Source of the DNA: Protopterus annectens
Lineage: Eukaryota; Chordata; Ceratodontiformes; Protopteridae
Assembly: GCF_019279795.1 (NCBI RefSeq)
Contig: NC_056732.1
Coordinates: forward strand, 1,076,816,740-1,076,880,739
Length of the DNA: 64,000 bases
Reading direction: 5' to 3'
The notes under the pieces were generated by a model, which did not search any database, was not told the origin of the DNA, and saw only the letters and a list, made by a program, of their open reading frames with translations. How positions within the stretch are numbered: position 1 is the first letter of the stretch; each line of letters opens with the position of its first letter. Shown piece after piece: positions 25,049-35,699 of this stretch. The translations under genes and the position numbers were made by a program.

Positions 25049-26075
25049 TTGCCCAGCAGGGCAAGGCTCTTTATTCACCCCTCACCAGCCAAGCGACTAA
25101 GCAGCTCACCCTACTATTCAGGCATGACCAAAGGGAAACTTCAGGTGCACTCTCCAGTCCAGCTGGTGAATCTGGATATCCTGAGGCAATGTTACAACTG
25201 TCTCATGTACACAGACAACCCTCTCCTCTTACCACAAAACACTAACATATGCGAGAGATGCAATTATACAGCCAAACTGGAAGCTAAGCTGTCTCTACCC
25301 AAGGCTGGAACAGACAGTCAAGAGGAGAAGGTTAACACTTGCACCATCACTCCAGCTGCACACAGACCTACTAAAACAGCACTGGCAAAAAATACACATA
25401 AAAAAATAAAATCATACTCGGAGGCTCTAAATAAAAACCTGCAAAAGCATCAGAGACCTCAAAGCAGACACCCAAACAACCTGCACTTCCCGTCACAAAC
25501 CAGACAACACATAAAACACAAAATCTGTGTGCCGCACAATCACAGCCCTTAAGGCGAAATAACATACCTAACACACTAGTAATAGGTGACTCTATAATCA
25601 GATACACTGATGCCCCACTCACTAGGCTGGACAAGCATAAGGTTACTGTTAGCTGCCTGTCGGGAGCCAGAATCTGCCGCATAACACAAGCACTCAGGTC
25701 ACTACAGAATAAGTACAAATATGACTCTGTTATTGTTCATGTTGGTGTGAATGACCTGAGACATATCTCCCTTGACTACATGAAAAGAGACATGGAAGAG
25801 CTGTCTGATCATATAGTCCAGGCTGGTATGACCCTGACCCTGAGTAGCATCCTGCCCTCACAAAGAATGATACCTCAGTATAAAAAAAATGATCAATTTC
25901 AACAATTGGCTAAGCTTCTGGTGTCATTCAAAGGGGATCCAGTGTCTGTCAGCCTGGGACAACATGCTCGACAAGCCACGTTGCTTCGCAAGAGACAGCT
26001 TGCACCTGTCACCCCTAGGCTTTCAAATACTGGCCAAGGCTCTTGCTGCCCCCATAGTGCCTTTTTTTAGGTAAG
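25049..26075 (+). pseudogene. CR1 ORF1: zinc-finger, coiled-coil and SGNH esterase protein, frameshifted
   Basis: The first part (25049-25552) has a Cys cluster, CYNCLM followed by ICERCNYTAKLE, which looks like a PHD-type or treble-clef zinc finger. A short charged helix and a basic linker follow. A one-base shift near 25552 moves the reading to the frame with LVIGDSIIRY (block I Ser of SGNH hydrolases) and VHVGVNDLR (block III GxND). A second shift near 25900 leads to RDSLHLSPLGFQ (block V Asp/His). Together these are the esterase signature found in ORF1 of CR1 elements. ORF1p binds element RNA; the role of the esterase is not settled. The start codon is uncertain (25049 or the ATG at 25122). 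All three catalytic blocks are still readable, but two frameshifts kill the gene. Confidence 0.85.
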
Positions 26076-26131
26076 GCTCAAAAGTTAAACCCACCTCCAT
26101 AAACAGCACAATTAACAAAAAACTGAGGGTT

Positions 26132-28922
26132 ATGCTACTCAACGCCAGGAGTTTAAATCTCAAAATGCAGGCACTCGAAGCACTCCTCAGTATGGAGAAC
26201 GTCGACATCTGTGCAGTAACTGAAACCTGGTTCAAGGCTCCAGAGAGCACCCCAGCACTACTGGGCTACAACTCATACCACATGTTTCGGCCACAGAACA
26301 CGGACCAAAACACAAAAGTAGGGGGTGCATCCATATTCATCAAGGATACATACACCTCCAGGTTACTGGCGCAGCATGATACCTCTGAGATCATCCATGT
26401 GCAACTAACATCGGGCAAATCTGCAATGCAAATTGTGGCCTGCTGCTGATCACCCTCAATGACCCAGGACCACCACACCTTTCTGGAGACATTGGAAAAC
26501 ATGAAGGTCCCACCGAACACCCTGATATTGGGTGATTTCAATTACCCTACCATTCACTGGGAAAACTACTCGAGTACAAATTCCCAGGCCCAGCGCTTTC
26601 TGGAATTCATCAACTCAAATGCCCTGGATCAGCTGATAAACTCCCCTACCAGAGGTATAAACATATTGGACCTGGTCATCACCAACATGGGCATCAGGTG
26701 TTCCACATCGGAGGTCAACCCATCACTGGTTAGATCAGACCATAAACTAATCACTCTGGATGTCCACACCCCATCACCACCCCAACTAAGGAAATCACAG
26801 TAAAAAACTTTTCTAAAGCAAACTTCACCTTACTTAAGACAGAGGTGGTAAGTTTCACAGCCCCCACGCTAAAGGATAACGCTGCCCAAGATGCAGGAAC
26901 CTTTACAAATGCACTCTATGAGCACCTACAAGGATGCATGGATCATGCCATCCCTAGCAAAACCAAGACTCACTCCTCTATGAGAAGGAAACTAGTTTGG
27001 TGGACCCCTGCAAAAAACAGGCTATACAATAGAAGGAGAAAACTAGTTCAGAAAAAAAGCAAATCCCAAGAAGGAAAGACATCCCTGATCAGTATCAGCA
27101 AAAAACTAAGGTCCCTCATGAAATCATCCAAGGCTAACTTTGAAAGAAAAATAGCCAAGGATTCAAAAGATAACCACAAAGCCTTCTTTAACTATGTTAA
27201 GAATCTAAGTGGCAGCTCGCAGATATGCACTGAACTAGTGCATAGCACAAAATATACTGAACCTACTGATATTGCCAACATCTTGGCAGATAGATTCATT
27301 GCAAACTTCACCCCCCTCTCACCTCCAAAAGGGCCCTCAACAATACCGGAAAAGTGTAGTGTCCCAAAACTCACAGACTCACAGGTGAAAACAGCTCTTT
27401 CAAAAGCCAAAAACACAGCGTCAATGGGACCAGATGGTGTCCCAAGCTGCATCTTGCACGAACTACAAAACAAACTAACCCCCCACCTAAACATGCTGTT
27501 CAACCTCAGCCTCTCCACAGGCTATGTGCCCATAGAATGGCGCACAGCAATGGTTATTCTTCTCCACAAAGGAGGGGCCACAACTGACTCTGGTAACTAT
27601 CGCCCCATAAGCCTGACTAGCCTGGTCTGCAAGGCTATGGAGCGCATCATCATGGAACTCATTAACAAAGACATTGGGAACCTCCAAACACTTGACATGA
27701 CCCAGTTCGGCTTTGTTAAGGGCCGATCATGCCTACTAAACCTGGTTGACTTCTTCAAGGCAGTCACCAAGGCCATAGATGAGGGAAAGGTGGTTCACAC
27801 AGCCTACCTTGACTTCTCCAAGGCTTTCAACACCATTCCCCACTCGGGTATTACAGAAAAACTCACCAACCTGAACATAAACCCCTATGTCACGAGATGG
27901 GTTACCAACTGGCTTACAGACAGAACTCACACGGTAAGAATAGTGGGCTCCAGGTCCGACTCTAAACCAGTCACAAGTGGTGTCCCACAAGGCTCGGTCC
28001 TGGGACCCCTATTATTTGGCATATACTTCTCAGAAGTACAGGCAAACACAAGAGGACTATGGCTAACCAAGTTCGCCGATGACTGCAAACTGGGAGCCAT
28101 AATTGACTCTCCAACTGACATGGACATCCTCCAAAAGGGCCTTACTGAGACAGACACCTGGTGTCAAAGTCATGGCTTCAAGTTAAATGCCAAAAAATGC
28201 ATAGTCATCCCGTTTGGGAAAAACAAAACACCCACGAATTACCACATAGGTGGAAGCCCCCTTAATACAGAAGAGGTAATAAGAGATCTGAGGACCCAGG
28301 TAGATAGTAATCTCTCCTTTGACAATCATATTTCCAAAGTAGTTAGGAAATACTTCTATGTGGCCCATCTAATTACTAAAGGGTTCGCATCTAGAAATAA
28401 AGAGGTTATAGTGCCCCTCTACTCGTCACTCATTAGACCCATCATAGAGTACAATGCCCCATTTGGGACATACCTCATAAGACACTTCCAACAGCTGGAA
28501 AGACCACAAAATACTTCACCAAGAGGATTATTGGCCTCAAACATATGTCCTATGCAGCCTGACTGAAAAAACTCCGGCTGTACTCAGTGGCATATCGCTT
28601 ACTCAGAGGTGATGTCTGCCTGACTTACAAAGCCATTTCCAACTCAGAATTGATGGACATGCTCCACCTAAAGAAATCCAAGTCACTACGAGCCACGCGC
28701 TCTAGTGAGCTAAACCTCTCCACAGCAATAAATAGAACATGCTGGAGGGATAGATTTCTGTCACAGACTCCCCCATGCTTTGGAACAAAATTCCAAATTA
28801 CATCAGGCAGAGCCTCTCACTAACACTCTTCAAGAGAAACCTTGATGAGTGGATGGGTAACAGAAAATACACCCCTGGGATCACTTCATTGGCTCGGCTT
28901 GACAGAGTATCAGTTAATTAAT
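26132..28922 (+). pseudogene. CR1 ORF2: AP endonuclease plus reverse transcriptase, nearly intact RT
   Basis: The endonuclease (26132-26803) shows LLNARSLNLK, TETWF, ILGDFNYPTIHW and SDHKL, with one in-frame TGA at about 26447 where copy 1 has Arg. A frameshift near 26790 leads into an open frame of 573 codons (26845-28566). This carries the RT with ASMGPDGVP, GNYRPISLTSL, AYLDFSKAFNTIPHSG, TSGVPQGSVLGPLLF and the catalytic LTKFADDCKL. In the third of these the usual FDT reads FNT, so one palm Asp is Asn. A further shift near 28505 gives the C-terminal tail in the frame of 28587-28823, and another near 28780 the last segment. The protein would nick DNA and reverse transcribe its own RNA. It is the best preserved coding stretch in the window, yet broken at four or more points. 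Confidence 0.93.
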
Positions 28923-29008
28923 CAATGGGGTGGCAAAAGCCGACAAACTCTGGCTAGGCTTATAAATGCCCTTGGGCAGATAGCCTAGTACCTACCTATG
29001 AACCTATT

Positions 29009-29171
29009 TGAGTACATGAATAAATGTCGATTTTTGTACATGAATAAATGAATAAATGTAGATTGTTGTACGGGGGGGTAAATAAGGCATCCCCTGATAA
29101 TAAGCCCTAATGCATATTTAGGTGGGGGAAAAAGTATAAGACCCGGTCTTATTTTCGAGGAAATACGGTAT
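29009..29171 (+). mobile_element. Right end of the pogo transposon
   Basis: Repeated GTACATGAATAAATG words are followed by ATAAGCCC and a terminal block containing the imperfect palindrome ATAAGACCCGGTCTTAT and ending ACGGTA. The same tail words stand at 4252-4285, before the satellite. This end carries the inverted terminal sequence that the left end has lost. Confidence 0.7.
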
Positions 29172-29199
29172 ATGGTTGTATGAAGTGTAGTATTGCTAG

Positions 29200-31400
29200 T
29201 TATAATATGGTCAGCCTTCCTAAGGGAAAAGAAATGCTGTTGTAATATGGTGAGTATCTTTCTATGGGTAGCATCATAGGTTTACTTATTTATAGTGGAT
29301 GCTGTGTTATAAAAGTTTTAAGTAGTGTAGGTAGGTTAGCCTGGGTCTGTGCAGTTACATATCCAAGAGCTAGCTAAATGGGATTTGAGGAGGTTTTTGA
29401 AAATGGATTTGTTGACTGTAGTTCTGATGTTAACAGGTATGGTGTTCCAGATTTGTGCTATACAGCCGGAGTAAAGAAAGTCACCTGCATTATTTTTACT
29501 TCTAGAGATGACCATTAGTGATTTGCTATTAGACTGTCATGAGCATTGTTTAAGGTATTGGTTTAGTAGGCCTTTTAGAGCTGGGGTTTTCTCAGGTTGG
29601 TAGATTATTTGGTGGGCTAAGGTGAGTTGGTTAAGCCTGTGCAGGTTGGGTAGTTCTAGCCAGGATAGTTGTTTGAGGGCTAAGCAGTGATGGGTCCTAG
29701 ATGCTTAATCTGTTGCAAACTTTACTATTTTGTTGTAACATTTGTCTATTTCAGTTAAGTCTGCTTTATTGAGATTGATGAGCATTGGTGAAGCATAGAG
29801 AAGTGTGGAAACAAGCTGGGTTCTGGCAACTGTGATTTTGGTGTTATTAGAAAGGTAATTTTTGCATCTGTATAGGGTTCCCAATTTTTTGTGAACTTTT
29901 TTATTGTTTGGGCAATATGTAGGTTAAACTTCATGTTTTGATCAATTATGACTCCTAGAAGTTTAGTTTGGGGGACTGGTGCATAGGAGTATTGTTACTA
30001 GATATTATTTTAAAAGGGGGAGTTGGATCAGAGCCTTTAGTAGGGTGGAAAAGCATAAGCTTAGTTTTGTTTGGGTTTAGTATGAGCTCTGCACCTGTTA
30101 GCCATGTTTCAGCTGCTGAGAAGGATTCCTGAGTTATTTTTTGGAGTTCTTGGAGGGTAGGGGCAGAGCAGATTAGGGTTGAATCATCAGCGTATTGTAC
30201 TAGTCCAGCATGTAGAGTGGCAGTATGAAGGTTATTAGTGAATAAACTGAAGACAAGGGACCAAGAATGGAGCCTTGGGGGACCCCATAGAGTAATAGGG
30301 AGAAGAGGAGATAGGTTATTTTGCCACTTGACAGCTTGCTTATGTCCTGCCAAGTAATTTTGGAACCAGGTAAGAGTGGAGTAGCTTAGACTGAATTCTG
30401 TTAGAACAGTTAAGAGATTATTATGAGAGACAATATTGAAAGCTTTGGAGAGATCTAGAAAGATAGAGGATACAAGGTTACCTCATTACAATGTTGGGTA
30501 ACTGTGTTGGAGAAACTGATTAGGGCTGTAGTAGTCCTCTGATTTGGGCGAAACCCGTGTTGGGTGTTAGTAGATTGTTGGATAACAGGTGATTTAGGAT
30601 TTGAGTATGGATGCTCCTTTCAAGAATTTTTGATAAAGGGGATAGGATGGAAATTGGTCAGTAATTTGACAGTTCAGTTGAGTTCCCGCCTTTGTGTAAT
30701 GGTATTATGTGATATATTTTCTAGATGCTTGGGACTTATTGTTCAGAGATGGAACAATTGATTAGTATGGAAACTGGGTATGAAATGGCTTTGGCTGTGA
30801 TTATAAGGTATTCAGAAGGTAGTTTGTCTGCTGCTAGGGTAGTGGGTTTAAGTTTGTTAAGATATTTATAAATGGTTCTAGCTGGAACTGGTTGCAGTGA
30901 GAAGAGGTTGTTTTTATGATTTAGGGAGGAGACGTTTGGTGGTGGTGTTGGGGAGTTTTTATTGGTTAGGGCAGTTATGGATTCTGTAAAGTATTTGTTG
31001 AACTGGGTAGCAATATTTTCAGTAGAGTTATTGGTAGATGGGGGGAGTAGTAGTTTGTCCGGGTTGTAAAATTTTGTTGATGACATTCCAAAATTTTTGT
31101 GGATTCTTTTTATGTTTGGATTGTATTTCAGTATATTTTGAATTTGTTTGTCTTCCATAAGAGTAGTGGAGAAGCCTGAACAGATTTCTACCTTGAACTG
31201 AGGGCCAAACAGGAGTCCTGCCAAGTTGGCATCATACCACAAGTCAGGTATAGTGCTTGTCACAGACAGACTTTCTCTTTGTGTGCAGCATGTTATAAGG
31301 TGTAGCTGAGAAGTGATTCCCTCATACAGGTCCATGATGATAAAGAGACTCCTGGATACCTTGCATAGACAAGAGGGTCCCTACCACTGCAGAGTTTCAC
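29200..31400 (-). mobile_element. Jockey-superfamily LINE (CR1/L2/Rex1-like), decayed
   Basis: A second non-LTR family, distinct from the CR1 copies. Its longest readable pieces on the minus strand are 31335-30736 and 30353-29955. Between them the text is still readable in shifting frames. The 3' border near 29200-29400 and the 5' border near 31340-31400 are not marked by a tail or a target duplication that I can see. Confidence 0.8.
29955..31335 (-). pseudogene. LINE reverse transcriptase fragment
   Basis: The 199-codon piece (31335-30736) is the linker and start of the RT, with KLKPTTLAADKLPSEYL matching the region where LINE RTs read PGPDGIP. Downstream, broken frames hold a PISILSPLSKILERSI motif (about 30650) and a GF word (about 30540). 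The 132-codon piece (30353-29955) has FSLFTNNL and the catalytic box GLVQYADDSTL with both Asp, followed by AETWLTGAELILNPNKTKLM, the usual thumb-side motif WLxxNxLxLNxxKT. No endonuclease domain is visible. It clusters by motif with CR1/L2/Rex1 LINEs, but I cannot name the clade. Dead by many frameshifts. Confidence 0.82.
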
Positions 31401-32570
31401 CCCAGGATATTACTATCTGACCCTAATAATAATCTGCCCTGTCCACTCAGGTGAGTCAGCAATCAGAACAGAATGGATGATCCCAACTCTTTGTCTATTC
31501 AATATTCAAAGCTTCCTACATGCATGGCAGGATGATGATATGAGATTAATAAAGGCCATTGGATATGGGACTGACATGAGGTCTGTATCATAATTAATGT
31601 ACATAATGATTTTTCTTGAATAGATGGAATTATGACTGCAATATAAATTCTATTGCCAGATAAAGCTAATCCCAGTATGAAATTGCTGCAACAAAGTAGC
31701 TGTAATGATTATAATTAAGTACTTTGACAGTAACAGTTCTGCATAAAATTCTTTGGTGGAAACATATGATGTGTCAGTTATAGTAATAATTCAGAGAAGT
31801 TATATTTTCATCTTCTGATATAAATTAGGGGCTGTAGAAGAACTTGCAACAGGAGGAATTCAGGATACAGAAGGCATATGGCTCCAAGGATTCCAGACAT
31901 TTAAAAAGTCAATTAAATAGTATGAAGTAAAAATAAAAAAGTGAAACAGCTAGACTACTCATACCAGATATGAAAAGGAATACAAACCCTCGGCACAAAT
32001 TTCCACATTTTGTTTAACACCAAATAAAAGTCTGATCTGAAACTCAATATGTACTGCCTGTCAATTCTTTTACTACTGCTAACCCCCACGCAGTTGCATG
32101 CAAGCAACTAATTCTTTCCTGATTCAAAAATATCTCTTACAATCAATACATTTTATCAGCTTTATATGTTTCTAGATTTTAAACAAAGTTTCCTTTATAT
32201 TGCATAAAAATACATTTCTCCTGTCATTGTTAATCCATATTATGAATGCAAGTTCACAGTGCTGTTTTATCTGTAAATTTTGAAAAGCTTAACTATAACT
32301 TCCACGTGCTACACTCTAAAATAAAAAGAAGATACAGACATTACATTTTGAATTAGCTTCTCTCTTCATGACATCAAAGGTGTATTAAGTAAAAATGGTC
32401 CACCATTAATTAAGGAACCATTTAATAAAGCCACCAGAGCAATGCAGTCTCACAGACCAACATGTTACTTGAGATCTTCAGTGTCTAAAGCTAAGCATAG
32501 CTTCTCCAGTCCAAAATCAAAACAACAGGCTCAAAAGGCTATAAAAGTCCAGCAATCCAGATGCATGATT
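31400..32570. other. AT-rich spacer, nothing recognised
   Basis: No open frame above 60 codons with a recognisable motif, no terminal repeats and no strong tandem structure. A short word AAAGCTAAGCA near 32490 recalls the 5S A-box but the context does not fit. Confidence 0.6.
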
Positions 32571-32734
32571 TGTGTGTAACAAATTACTCCAGTCAATAGG
32601 ATTCTATGTTCCACACCCTGGTATAGCAGGACCCCCAGAGACACTGCTGGCAGCAAGTCACCTCAGTCCAAAGGTAAGCAACATGTATAAAAGACAAAAA
32701 ATTACAGAAATCAGCCCCACAAAAGCTTACAAAC

Positions 32735-33402
32735 TTGTCTATCTATCTCTGCAAGGGGAACTTACTTGTTCATTCTGTTATCCTAGTCATGGTCTGTTCT
32801 GTCTACCTCTGTACAGGGAACTTATTGTTCATTCTGTTATCCTAGTCATGGTCTGTTCTGTCTATCTCTGTAAGGAGAACTTATTGTTCATTCTGTTATC
32901 CTAGTCATGGTCTGTTCTATCTCTGTAAGGAGAACTTGTTGTTCATTCTGTTATCCTAGTCATGGTCTGTTCTGTCTATCTCTGTATGGAGAACTTATTG
33001 CTCATTCTGTTATCCTAGTCATGCTCTGTTCTATCTATCTCTGTATGGGGAACCTGTTGTTTATTCTGTTATCCTAGTCATGGTCTGTTCTGTCTATCTC
33101 TGTACGGGGAAGTTGTCATTCATTCTGTTATCCCAGTCATGGTCTGTTATGTCTATCTCTGTACAGAGAACTTGTTGTTCATTCTGTTATCCTAGTCATG
33201 GTCTGTTCTGTCTGTCTCTGTACGGAGAACTTATTATTCATTCTGTTATCCTAGTCATGGTCTGTTCTGTCTATCTCTGTAAGGAGAACTTATTGTTCAT
33301 TCTGTTATCCTAGTCAGGGTCTGTTCTGTCTATCTCTGTACGGAGAACTTGTTGTTCATTCTGTTATCCTAGTCATGATCTGTTCTGTCTACCTATACAA
33401 AA
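32735..33402 (+). repeat. 59-bp minisatellite, 11 copies
   Basis: CCTAGTCATGGTCTGTTCTG recurs at 32782, 32841, 32900, 32954, 33013, 33072, 33131, 33190, 33249, 33308 and 33367. Spacing is 59 bases apart from one copy of 54. Copies differ at a few sites (GTAAGG, GTACGG, GTATGG). Open frames here (for example 33080-33313) follow from the repeat and are not genes. Confidence 0.95.
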
Positions 33403-33549
33403 AAAAAAATGCTGGATGGGGTTGCACTGCTTTTCTTAAAAACACACGAAACATCACAAGACACCTACTGATTCACCACAATTATTGCAACACAGAAATA
33501 TCTATTACCTTCCTACACCAAAACAAGCACAAAACTATTTGTATTGCTG

Positions 33550-33654
<105 letters not shown>

Positions 33655-33733
33655 AAGAAAGCAGCACACGGCAGAACAAAGCAGGCACAGAATAAAAATT
33701 CACAGCACTTTAATAAAAATAAAAGCTGAGCGC

Positions 33734-33760
33734 TTTCACAAATAAAATTTGCTTCATCAG
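33734..33760 (-). ncRNA. Hammerhead-ribozyme-like core in PLE copy 1
   Basis: On the minus strand: CTGATGA (33760-33754), then a helix II candidate GCAAAT/ATTTGT, then GAAA (33737-33734). A helix III partner for AGCGCT (33734-33729) is AGTGCT (33709-33704). The base after that strand is G, whereas cleavage needs a non-G there, so this copy may be inactive. PLEs are known to carry hammerheads in their terminal repeats. Confidence 0.5.
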
Positions 33761-33906
33761 ACCTTGCATCACTGCATACATCACTTCCTTTTATATCACT
33801 TAACATTCAAACAGACCAATTAAAACCTAACATTATTTAAAAAGACAATACTAATAAAACATGATAAAGAGCAATACTAGTAAAACAAAACAAAAAGAAA
33901 AACACA

Positions 33907-34649
33907 TTATTTCCTAAGTCTTCTGTCCCTCAATCTTGCGGTGATAGCTACATGGTCATTAAGCCCTTTCCCCAAGTGGGATCTGAGCTTAATGATCCAT
34001 CTTAGTTCTCTGTTCTCAGTGACATTAGAAATATCACCCAATCTATCACTTTCAAGAATTAATTCTAGAACACTAAATTTAAAGTGATGTATTGCACCTA
34101 GATCTAAAATGTGCTTAGCTATAGCACTCCAGGTATGAGCTTTCTTAAGACAATACATGTGGTCCCTGATGCGCCCCCTCAAACGTCTCTTTGTTTTCCC
34201 AACATAAATTGAATTACATTGCATACACCGAGCCAAATATACAAGATTCTTGCTATTACAATTAGCATCATTGTGCAATGTAAACACATGACCTGTATTA
34301 GGATGCATAAAATCTGTTCCTTCATATATATAGTTACAAAAATTACACTGACCACATTTAACCATCCCTTTACATACATATTGTTTCACAGAATTTAGTG
34401 CTGTCTTTGGATAACACAACCTTTGTTTAAGGTTCTTAGTGTATATATTATACATGGTTTCTCACCCACAATCTTAGTTATCTGAGTGTCTGTCTGGAGT
34501 ATCTTCCAATTCTTATGTAAGATACCCCTTATTACTGCATTGTCTCTAGTATAAGCAAAAGTAAAAGGAACCTTATCCCACTGTTTCCTATTAGTCTTCT
34601 CTTTAAAAACGGGCCTAGAAAAATAAGGTTTAGCTCTATCACATCTCAT
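33907..34649 (-). pseudogene. PLE RT C-terminus and GIY-YIG endonuclease
   Basis: 34649-34395 encodes the linker after the RT (FTFAYTRDNAVIRGILHKNW is the usual PLE text), and 34455-33907 the endonuclease in another frame. The two overlap by 61 bases across a frameshift near 34420. The endonuclease has the PLE zinc cluster (KCGQCNFC ... CNSKNLVYLARC), the GIY-YIG core LVYLARC, then IYVGKT, the catalytic Arg in KRRLRGRIRDH, and the late Asn/Glu region NRELRWI. It ends with a basic tail at 33907. The protein cuts the target for reverse transcription. This is a 5'-truncated copy with no RT palm; 182 codons of the endonuclease remain uninterrupted. Confidence 0.9.
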
Positions 34650-34699
34650 GCCACTAACATTACCCGCTGTCTTTCAAATCTCTCTTTTATGATATCCCC

Positions 34700-35553
34700 T
34701 ACATGTAGTGTGGGTGTGAGCAGCTGATGCTGACTCTCTCAGCATGAAGGGAGGGAAGTGATTAGCTTACTGCATTGGGGACATCTGCAGTAGTGTGGGA
34801 GTATTGTGCATGGCAAGACAAGCCTATTAATTTTAGTAGTGTGATGTATATGTTGGAGGCTTGCATGCAGTTGTACATGTATCATCTATAGTGGAGCTGG
34901 CAAAGCACTAGTGGGAGAGAATTGGAAAAGGAAGAGCCTTGTGCAGTCAACAGACTGACCCATTCTCTACCACTTGATTCACTTCATAATGGGGGTGGAG
35001 CTGATGACCTTAACATAGCTGGGGAATGAATGAACAATAGGGCTCTCTCCATGCCCTGTGCAGGACCCAGCTCTTGTATGTTGTAGGGAAGAAGCTGGTG
35101 AGCTCTGAGGGCCTGGCTTGTGTGTTCCCATTAGAAGAATGAATGGGTTTATTGTAAGAAGGTAGGGGAAAAACAAGCATGAACACACATTAGTAGGTAA
35201 CTGTCTACTACTTAGCAGTTTAAAAAATGAATCAAGGCTTCTCTTAAGGCTCAAGGCTGTCACTATGTTTTGTGTCAGTATACAGTCATTTATTATCACA
35301 TGCAGCCAACAGTCTATCCAGATCAGTGTTAAAAGCTTCAAAGGAAGCAGAACATCACCGGTACCTAACATGACCTCATTCTATCTAACAAACTGTTGGA
35401 TCTGTTACAACCTTTCTAATTCCCCTCTCTTTTCTCACCCCTTTCTGGCTTTCCTATCTACCATTCTTCTAACTACTCCCTGTCTCACAAATTCTGGTTC
35501 ACCCCCACACTTTTGCAATTTTACAACCTCCAATATTTTCCACAATTGCAAAA
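34700..35553. other. Spacer, nothing recognised
   Basis: Unremarkable sequence. The longest frame is 130 codons (34979-35371, minus) and has no motif that I know; it is low in charge and rich in Leu and Ser. I do not call it a gene. Confidence 0.6.
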
Positions 35554-35697
35554 GGGTTAGGAGTTGGCATAATGGTTAAGGTGTTTACCTCACAGACAAG
35601 ATACAGGGTTTGATTCTCAACTTTGAAGGGAAATTGGCTAGGCTTAAAATGGCCTGTAAAGGCAGCAAGCCTGGTACTTACCTGTGAACCTATGAAC
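35554..35697 (+). mobile_element. tRNA-derived SINE with a CR1-type 3' tail
   Basis: The head has an A-box-like TGGCATAATGGTTAAGG (35565-35581) and a B-box-like GGGTTTGATTC (about 35606), at tRNA spacing. The 3' half reads GGCTAGGCTTAAAATGGCC, then AGCCTGGTACTTACCTGTG, then AACCTATGAAC, matching the 3' UTR of the window's CR1 copies. This is the usual layout of a SINE that borrows the RT of a partner LINE. Confidence 0.8.
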
Positions 35698-35699
35698 AA

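Larger units (their letters stand above)
22104..29006 (+). mobile_element. CR1-type LINE copy 2, nearly full length
   Basis: In order: a leader with A20 and (TA)n (22104-22680), a tandemly repeated 5' region (22680-24840), ORF1 (about 25049-26070), ORF2 (26132-28920) and a 3' UTR with GGCTAGGCTTATAAATGCCC and AACCTATG words ending near 29006. It starts at the edge of the satellite and ends against pogo tail sequence. CR1 clade membership is supported by the esterase domain in ORF1, the AP endonuclease and RT motifs, and the octamer 3' tail. Several frameshifts make it inactive. Confidence 0.88.
1860..29171 (+). mobile_element. Pogo-family DNA transposon, split by satellite and LINE insertions
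   Basis: The left part starts with a segment rich in ATAAGCCC words (1880-1912), followed by a transposase gene and an AT-rich tail containing TACATGAATA words (4252-4285). Near 4285 this tail stops. At 29009-29060 matching words (gtacatgaataaatgtcga, tgtacatgaataaatgaat) reappear, followed by ATAAGCCC and a terminal block ending CTTATTTTCGAGGAAATACGGTA (29149-29171). From memory, pogo-like elements of other vertebrates end in a very similar way. I therefore read both parts as one element interrupted by about 24.7 kb. The left terminal inverted repeat is not recognisable, so the left border (1840-1880) is approximate. Confidence 0.7.

Noticed and set aside
32470-32500. 5S rRNA A-box-like word AAAGCTAAGCA
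   Set aside because: The surrounding 5S text and the C-box are absent.
34979-35371. 130-codon frame on the minus strand as a gene
   Set aside because: No motif, no conserved neighbour and no signs of codon bias that I can judge.
35554-35625. Functional tRNA gene
   Set aside because: A- and B-box-like words are present, but the acceptor stem does not close and the CR1-type tail follows, so it is a SINE head.
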